Assembly (NCBI RefSeq): GCF_037392515.1
Contig: NC_090291.1
Location: 39,641,001-39,705,000 of the forward strand
From: Haliotis asinina
Lineage: Eukaryota; Mollusca; Gastropoda; Lepetellida; Haliotidae
Direction of reading: 5' to 3'
DNA: 64,000 nt
Below the pieces are notes generated by a model. It was not told where the DNA came from. It made no database searches and worked only from the letters and a program-made list of their open reading frames with translations. The position numbers were made by a program, and so were the translations under genes. Positions 58,383-64,000 of this stretch are shown here, one piece after another. Position 1 is the stretch's first letter, and each line of letters starts with the position of its first letter.

Positions 58383-58625
58383 AGTGAGTGAGTTTAGGTT
58401 TACTCAGCAACATTCCAGCTATATGGCGGTGGTCTGTAAATAATCGAGTCTGGGCCAGACAGTCCATTGATCAACAGCATGAGCATCGATCTGCGCAAAT
58501 GGTAATCGATGACATGCGTCAACCACTCCAGCCTGTTAGTCTCCTCTTGCGACAAGCATAGTCGCCTTTTATGGCAAGCATGAGTTGCTGAAGGCCTGTT
58601 CTACCCCGGACCATCACGGGTCTAC
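58383..58625 (-). repeat. CTCA-tailed repeat family 2, reverse, near-complete
   Basis: GTGAGTGAGTTTAGGTTTAC, GTCTGGGCCAGACAGTCCAT, GAGCATCGATCTGCGC and TACCCCGGACCATCACGGGT on the + strand. Confidence 0.88.
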
Positions 58626-58744
58626 TAACGGAAAAAAACCTTATCTACCATAACAAAAAAATGCACAAAATAAAGTTAATTACATTTATAAAATTAACCC
58701 TAAATATAAATGTAGCAAAGCAGTTTGCAGCCATTTTGGTGTCC

Positions 58745-59400
58745 ATGGAAACACGATCTCATCTCCATGGAGACGTTTTCAACAATGTGGCAACACAAGA
58801 AATTGCCTCGGTCCGGCCATCCACGCGTGAGGTCACATCAGCAAGGCAACCACATTCGGCTGACCCATCTAAGGAATCGATTCAAAACTGCCAGTTTGAC
58901 TGCTCGGACCATTCCTGGCATACGTCCAGTCAGTTCCAGGTCTGTACCAAAACGACTGAAGGGGCACAACATCCGGTCACGACGGCCTGCAAAACGTCCA
59001 ATAATGATCCAAAGTCACCGACAGGCACGTCTTGCCTGGTGCAGACCGCAACAGTACAGGTATAGTGTTTTGTTCACAGGCGAGATTTTACCTGGACAGC
59101 TCAGATGACATGGCAATGGTGTACAGACAGCAATGTAAACGGCATGCTTTCGCCTACGTTGTTCATTGTCGATGTGTTTGTGGTGAGAGCGTCATGATAT
59201 GGGGTGACATCACATGTCATTGTCAGTGGGAATGTGACAGGGATGACATCACTGGGCCTCATGTGCAGCCGTGCACTCAAGGACAGTGACATAACTTTAC
59301 ATTTCAGCAAGATAATGCCCCTCGACATATCACTCGGTAACCTCCCACAACCCCTAAAGCCCATAATCCATACAGCTTACAATAACAAACTTCATGGTCC
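58745..59400 (+). pseudogene. Tc1-like transposase remnant
   Basis: Order and content match a Tc1 transposase spread over several + frames. The DNA-binding part comes first (HIRLTHLRNRFK, TASLTARTIPG, KRLKGHNIRSRRP), then ARLAWCRPQQYR, then GESVMIWGDIT (normally GGSVMVWGGIT) and FQQDNAPRH-like sequence near 59303. Frame changes and a lost C-terminus make it inactive. Confidence 0.82.
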
Positions 59401-59410
59401 AGGGCACTCC

Positions 59411-60400
59411 TCATCTCCTGCCTGTTAATCATTTCATACAGTGGACCAGTCCAAACACTTAAACCTTAAGAGCATTATGATTATTTAATTAACATAATAT
59501 CATAACATGTTAATTTAAATAAATATAATTTACCACCCAAGTACATCGTTCCAGTCTTTCTTATTCTAACAATAGGCGACAATATTGAACTTGAGGTTTT
59601 AAGAGTCTTTCAATGTCTCTATTCAAGTTTAAGCAAGTGACCCACAGCGTCAAAGAACTATAGAGGTGTTTTCAATCTATGATCAAACGATGCTCAATCT
59701 TTCTCATTTTTATCTTCCATTCTTTACAATAATTATGAAAAGAATCTGTACGGAAGCGTATTAGGGCCACGGTGAAAAATAATTTTAAAACTCATTACCC
59801 CCCCCTACGTATGAGATACTATCTCCTACGTAATACTTAATAACTCCTAATTGACTGTGGCTCTACTACGCTTCCGCAAATCTGACACATTTTGAAAATC
59901 ACAAGGATCACATCTGAGGATACAATGAAAGTATTATCAGCATGTAGCGCCACAATAAGTTAATAAGCGTATTTATTCGGTTGTGAAAATCACCGTGTTA
60001 AAGTTGTAAAACACAACCTGAATCTGAAGCTAAAACATTTTCAAGCTTATTCAGAAATAATGAAAACAAAACTGGAGACAAGATCTCTCCTTGGCGGGCA
60101 CCTTATTTACATAAAAAGAAATTAGAGTAACTAATCTTTCCAAAAGGTGGGATAATAATTATGAAAATATGGTTTGTTGGCGAACATTCTTTTCTGAAAT
60201 ACAAGCCTGAACTTCGGAAAGGATCTGGTTTGATTCAAAGCATTTACTTAATCGTCCACATAAAATAAATGTGAAAAGTTTTCCAAAACAGCTCCGTAAC
60301 GTTATGGATCTATCATTTTCAGGGTTTGTAGGATCGTCTTTATTTTTATGAACTAGTTTGATGATGCCCCAATAATAAATAGTACAATATTAAAAGTTTA
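59411..60400. other. Intergenic, nothing recognised
   Basis: AT-rich DNA without a supported gene. Confidence 0.35.
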
Positions 60401-60423
60401 ACATACACATGAAGGAATATACG

Positions 60424-60640
60424 CTAGACACCAAAAGAAAAGTTACCCTCCTTCCTTACCGATGGAGGTGCCTATCTTCAGCTTTCGTTGTGATGCATGG
60501 ACGCCCACCTTTTGGTCTGTCTACTCTGACCCCATGTCTGTCTGCAGAGCTGAATAAGTCTGCTAACCCTGATACGGTGGCATCTGAGGGCGTTGGCAAC
60601 AGCATTGTATGTCGACCCCATCTACACCATCCCAATGGAT
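60424..60640 (-). pseudogene. Tc1-like transposase N-terminal remnant, reverse
   Basis: On the - strand, a RCHRIRVSRLIQL-like helix-turn-helix piece is followed, after a frame change, by RPKGGRPCITTKAEDRHL. This matches the RPRSGRPRVTT..EDR block of Tc1 transposases. It ends at a stop soon after. Confidence 0.65.
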
Positions 60641-60659
60641 CCCACTCTCTCTTCAGCTG

Positions 60660-61423
60660 TTAATCATGGCGTATTTCTCTTACTTGTGTATCATATCAAG
60701 CATTCTAGTCGCTCTTCATATCCTATAGAATAATTCTACACTTGAAATGTATGTAAATACTGTTTGAATATTGTTAAGTTCTGACATTGCTGTGTGTAAA
60801 GAGAAAATGGAAAAAATGCTACAAATGCAAGTAAACATGGAAACAACGATAATTTTAAATGTTCCTGAACACATCAGAGATAGCAGAACATTCCGGTACT
60901 CCCCTGACCAGCTGTTCTTCCAAAATTGTCCCTTTTCGAGTACGCTTGGGAAGAAATGGAGTGAAGTTTACGTCAAGAACAGAATCAGCCATTGACGTTA
61001 GCGGAACACAGAACCATATTTCTCCAGCGTTCTTCAATCGATCAGTGTCGTCTTTGCGTTGCCGCTGTCAAGTTCGCATTAACGCCAATGTTGGACACAC
61101 TTTATACCGAATTCTGACTTTGACGCCACATCTGTTCAAGGGCTTGTCACGATGCATAGTGTCAAATCATACATATTTTACTATCACCCTGTCACCAGTT
61201 TAACAATGATTAATGAAAACACCACTAGTCATGTCATCATCTGTTTTGCATAAAATTGGCATGGCATCACATCATGTACTGTTACTTTACTTCAGTTGTA
61301 TAATATTGTATTTCACAGCACCAGGCGGGGAGTGTTAACACGAGTGAGGTTATATTCCTGTTTACTCTCATATTACGATTATTCCATGCCATTGAGAAAG
61401 AGGTCAAATGTAACACGTGTTAT
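60660..61423. other. Intergenic; unassigned open frames
   Basis: Frames on both strands at 60855-61203 have no recognised motif. They may belong to the neighbouring transposon remnant. Confidence 0.3.
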
Positions 61424-61621
61424 TATTTGGGATTACACTTATAGTAAAGTACAATTGTAGTACTTTTGTGGAAATCGCGGTGGCTGAGCGGGTTAAGCGG
61501 CTGACTTTATATGCTGGCGTGTAGGTGTCTGACTCTGAAAGTGTGGGTTCGAATCCCGGTTGGGACTCAACCCCAAAAGTACTATAATATGTACTTTACT
61601 GATGAAGTATAATCCCAAATA
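61424..61621. mobile_element. TIR element with tRNA-like core
   Basis: TATTTGGGATTACACTT at the left is inverted to AAGTATAATCCCAAATA at the right, with inner pairs AGTAAAGTACA and TGTACTTTACT, then TAGTACTTTTG and CAAAAGTACTA. Between them lies a tRNA-like unit: an A-box region GTGGCTGAGCGGGTTAAG and a B box GGGTTCGAATCCC. Its acceptor stem pairs poorly, so it is not an active tRNA gene. A relative lies at 369. Confidence 0.82.
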
Positions 61622-61834
61622 CATCATATGTGTCTACAATATTAGTTTTTTCAGAATTCAGATGGAATCCAAGTTTAGGTATCTTGCGAATAACTGTCCC
61701 TAAAATTTTCAGTGACGTTTGAGTCGACACAATGATGTGTTGACAAAAAAGTGAAACAAATTGCTTCCATTACATAACATTACCTCCTACCCAATATCCA
61801 GCGAGAGGTGCCCGCTATAAACCATTAGCCGGCG

Positions 61835-61995
61835 TGAGAGTGAGTGAGTGAGTGAGTATAGTTTTACGCCACTTTTACGCTATGGCGCGAGACACAAGAA
61901 ATCGGTTTAACATAATGCACCCATGTTGGGAATCGAACCCGGTCTTCAGCATGATGAGCTGACACTTTAACCATTAGCCTACCTAATCGCCCTCG
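61835..61995 (-). repeat. tRNA-like SINE (family 1), reverse
   Basis: GAGTGAGTGAGTGAGTGAGT, TAGTTTTACGCCACTTTTAC and GGGAATCGAACCCGGTCTTC on the + strand; in the gene H 3' flank. Confidence 0.87.
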
Positions 61996-62063
61996 CCAGT
62001 TGGCGAGCCGAGGTGTTTTTCAGTCTTTCACATACCCATCAGACAGTTATATGTATAACACGT

Positions 62064-62069
62064 TTTATT
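62064..62069 (-). terminator. Poly(A) signal of gene H
   Basis: AATAAA on the - strand, 52 bases past the gene H stop. Confidence 0.65.
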
Positions 62070-62120
62070 ATATAAATAAATACATTAGAGGCGTGAGAAG
62101 CGCTACTGGCGACATTGTGT

Positions 62121-62247
62121 TTACTGTTCAATGTACCCAACAGGGTAGTTGATGACGAAACCGGAGGGGCAGTTGGGTACGGGGCAACATTTGCCCGCGG
62201 GTGGACTGCCCATGTGGCATTTGTCCGGCAGATTCCACTGGAGACAC
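62121..62247 (-). CDS. Gene H, last exon (second half of VWC domain)
   Basis: The acceptor (TTTCGTCCTAG) ends at 62248. One base completes the Lys codon left by the exon at 63777. Then come 41 codons and TAA: CLQWNLPDKCHMGSPPAGKC, then CPVPNCPSGF and VINYPVGYIEQ. The spacing C...C...P-x-G-x-C-C-x-x-x-x-C is the C-terminal half of a von Willebrand type C domain. Confidence 0.88.
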
Positions 62248-62417
62248 CTAGGACGAAACCACTGCATTAGCAACACATCTTTAACTCGACGTCCTCGTAA
62301 TCACAAAATGCATAGATATATTCAATCTGGTCGTTTGACACAAGCCGGGTGTTGTTATTAGTGGTGTGAATAAGAATTCTGTTCATAAGGATAAAACAGC
62401 ATCACTTTAGACGATGT

Positions 62418-62560
62418 AATGAGTGAGTGAGTGTGGTTTTAGATGTTCCAGCGTAAGGGGACGCCAGAAATGGGCTTAATGCACCGTACCCTTGCTGGGA
62501 ATCGAACTTAGGTATTCGGCGTGACGAGGGAACCCTTTAACCACACACCACCCTAACACC
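62418..62560 (-). repeat. tRNA-like SINE (family 1), reverse, in gene H intron
   Basis: GAGTGAGTGAGTGTGGTTTT and GGGAATCGAACTTAGGTATT on the + strand. Confidence 0.82.
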
Positions 62561-62879
62561 CTGCATTTATTAACAATCAGTCGTACTGATTATTTATTAT
62601 TTGATTATCTTATTTAATGAATAATGTCTTTTATATTCTCACGTAGGATATTTTGTATACGGAATCTGAACTACACGAGTGTAATAATATACCATGACAC
62701 AATCTTAAAATAATCGAGGTGTACTTTGTAGGATTGGCGAAGGAATATAATGATTTTCAGAGTGAACGGTCTCCTTAAAAATATAGTGCAAACTGAAAGT
62801 GTGAAGGCAAGGGCTCTGTGTGATAGAATGCGTGGCTGAGTGAGTGTAAATGAGTGTGTGTGTGTGTGTGCTACATAAG

Positions 62880-63042
62880 AGTGAGTGAGTAAGGTTGTAA
62901 GATGCTTTTAGCAATACTCCATCAAAATCATGATGAAGGGACGCCAACAAAACGATTTCACATAAAGTAACCATATGAGGAATCGAACCCAGGTCTTAGG
63001 CGTGACAAGCGGACACTTTAACCATTAGGCTACCCCACAGTC
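62880..63042 (-). repeat. tRNA-like SINE (family 1), reverse, in gene H intron
   Basis: GAGTGAGTGAGTAAGG, GAGGAATCGAACCCAGGTCT and ACCATTAGGCTACCCCACAG on the + strand. A short (GT)n lies just before it (62855-62870). Confidence 0.86.
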
Positions 63043-63496
63043 GTAAGTAAGGGAACGTGTCTGTTTGCTACACGAGTTTGCTTATGTTGCAGCAGTGTTA
63101 CCATGGATACCACCGAGACACAGGATACTAGAAGCTAACGTTACCATCCCCAAACGTCAGGCAGGGTAAGGTCTCATAAAAAGCTGCATGTTAGAGGGGT
63201 ACTAAACTCAACGCATGCCAGTCATCTGTACCCTAATCTACGTACATACTGCAGTCAGTGCTGTGTGTGAATCTGATACATATGTCCCTGGGTGATATTA
63301 ATTGCTAGTCTGATAGTTTCCCATGTATCGAACAAAAATGTGGCAAGATCGAAAGGAATTTACTTGCAAAGATTGCAAATTGGTGAAGCCAAATCTCCTC
63401 TAATCTGTCTGTGTCTTTGCGCAAGTAAATTCGTGGATAGGGGTCGTGAGTGCCTTCTTATCTTCAATTTGCACTGGCATTCGTAGTTGGCAGAAA
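63043..63496. other. Gene H intron, nothing recognised
   Basis: No supported feature. Confidence 0.35.
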
Positions 63497-63710
63497 TATA
63501 GCATTGAAAAAAGTAGGGGATATATGTGTTAGCGATCATACCACAAGCCAGTACCAATGGATATGAGAAAAAGGAACGAACAAATGAAACATTTTCAAAT
63601 ATTGAATAAATTGCCACATTTCCCTTAATTTCTTTTCATCGTCCGTTTCTTCACCATTTCCATTTTATCAATCTTGTAAATCCAATACCCCCTACTTTTT
63701 CAGTGATATA
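63497..63710. mobile_element. MITE, TATACCATT..AGTAGGGG family, copy 3
   Basis: Left ATTGAAAAAAGTAGGGGATA is inverted to right CCCCCTACTTTTTCAGTGATATA. It shares ATTTTATCAATCTTGTAAAT with the other copies. Confidence 0.85.
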
Positions 63711-63776
63711 ATTCAAATGACAAAAACAGTAATAGTATGTGGCTAGAGCTCATCGCGTTGCGGGACCCAGTCTTAC

Positions 63777-63891
63777 TTTGTCTTGCACTGGTAAAATGAC
63801 CTTGACCCATCTACGCAGGTGCACGTGTAATCACAGCCATCGTCCCAAGTCTGACCCTCTGAATATGTCCGGCCTTTGTAAACACACACGC
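63777..63891 (-). CDS. Gene H, penultimate exon (first half of VWC domain); gene continues past the right edge
   Basis: The acceptor (CTCTGTTTACAG) ends at 63892. The phase-1 frame reads VCVYKGRTYSEGQTWDDGC, DYTCTCVDGS, RSFYQC and KT, then donor AA|GTAAGA in phase 2. The GQTW-x-D-G-C-x-x-x-C-x-C core is diagnostic for the first half of a von Willebrand type C domain. It fits the phase and cysteine pattern of the exon at 62247. If the intron were kept, the frame would stop at once (KTK-stop). VWC domains are extracellular and disulfide-rich, often found in molluscan matrix and mucus proteins and in BMP-binding proteins. The signal peptide and any other domains lie beyond the window, so the exact role is unknown. 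Confidence 0.88.
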
Positions 63892-64000
63892 CTGTAAACA
63901 GAGGGGACGGGATAGATGCAGTCTGATCACCGTGAGTCGTTCATACACTAATCAATGCCCAAGGTTTATAGCATACAGGAATTCTCTTGTATAGACGCCA

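Noticed and set aside
61465-61570. Functional tRNA-Leu or tRNA-Ser gene
   Set aside because: A and B boxes are present but the acceptor stem pairs poorly and the unit is embedded in an inverted-repeat element.

Overview
The window reads as nuclear DNA of a gastropod mollusc, most likely a vetigastropod such as abalone (Haliotis). This is inference from three things. Split genes carry GT..AG introns. Two SINE-like families ending in CTCA repeats are very dense. One last gene has a von Willebrand type C (VWC) domain of the sort common in molluscan secreted proteins. Most of the 64 kb is repeat-rich intergenic or intronic DNA, and most long open frames are by-products of satellites.

Genes had to be found by pairing splice sites with reading phase. 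On the + strand, genes A (177-2796) and B (13100-14648) are tandem paralogues. Each has an exon with LPSY and P/Q-P-T-Y motifs and a phase-0 intron, followed by a last exon of the form basic-YRSLC-transmembrane-stop. Gene C (21041-22088) has an acidic first exon and a tail-anchor last exon. A proline-rich exon G lies at 35822-36190. On the - strand, gene F (27819-30486) is one large exon with three beta-type G-x-G-x-D repeats, a long helical region and an unrecognised C-terminal domain. Genes D (42049-39449) and E (57852-47910) again end in a single transmembrane exon. At the right edge, gene H (63891-62121) supplies the last two exons of a VWC protein that starts outside the window.

The common theme is a loose cluster of small membrane proteins. 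Their cytosolic part is at the N-terminus, their single transmembrane helix is at or near the C-terminus, and that helix is encoded by its own last exon. A and B carry NEDD4-type PY ligands, so they could be ubiquitin-ligase adaptors. That role is inferred, not shown.

The rest is mobile and repeated DNA. It includes about two dozen tRNA-like SINEs and about ten copies of a second CTCA-tailed repeat. There are three Tc1-like remnants, one LINE remnant and several MITE families, two of which have been amplified into 53-bp satellites. Two large foldback elements and more than fifteen tandem arrays are also present (units of 2-53 bp, and one near 90 bp).
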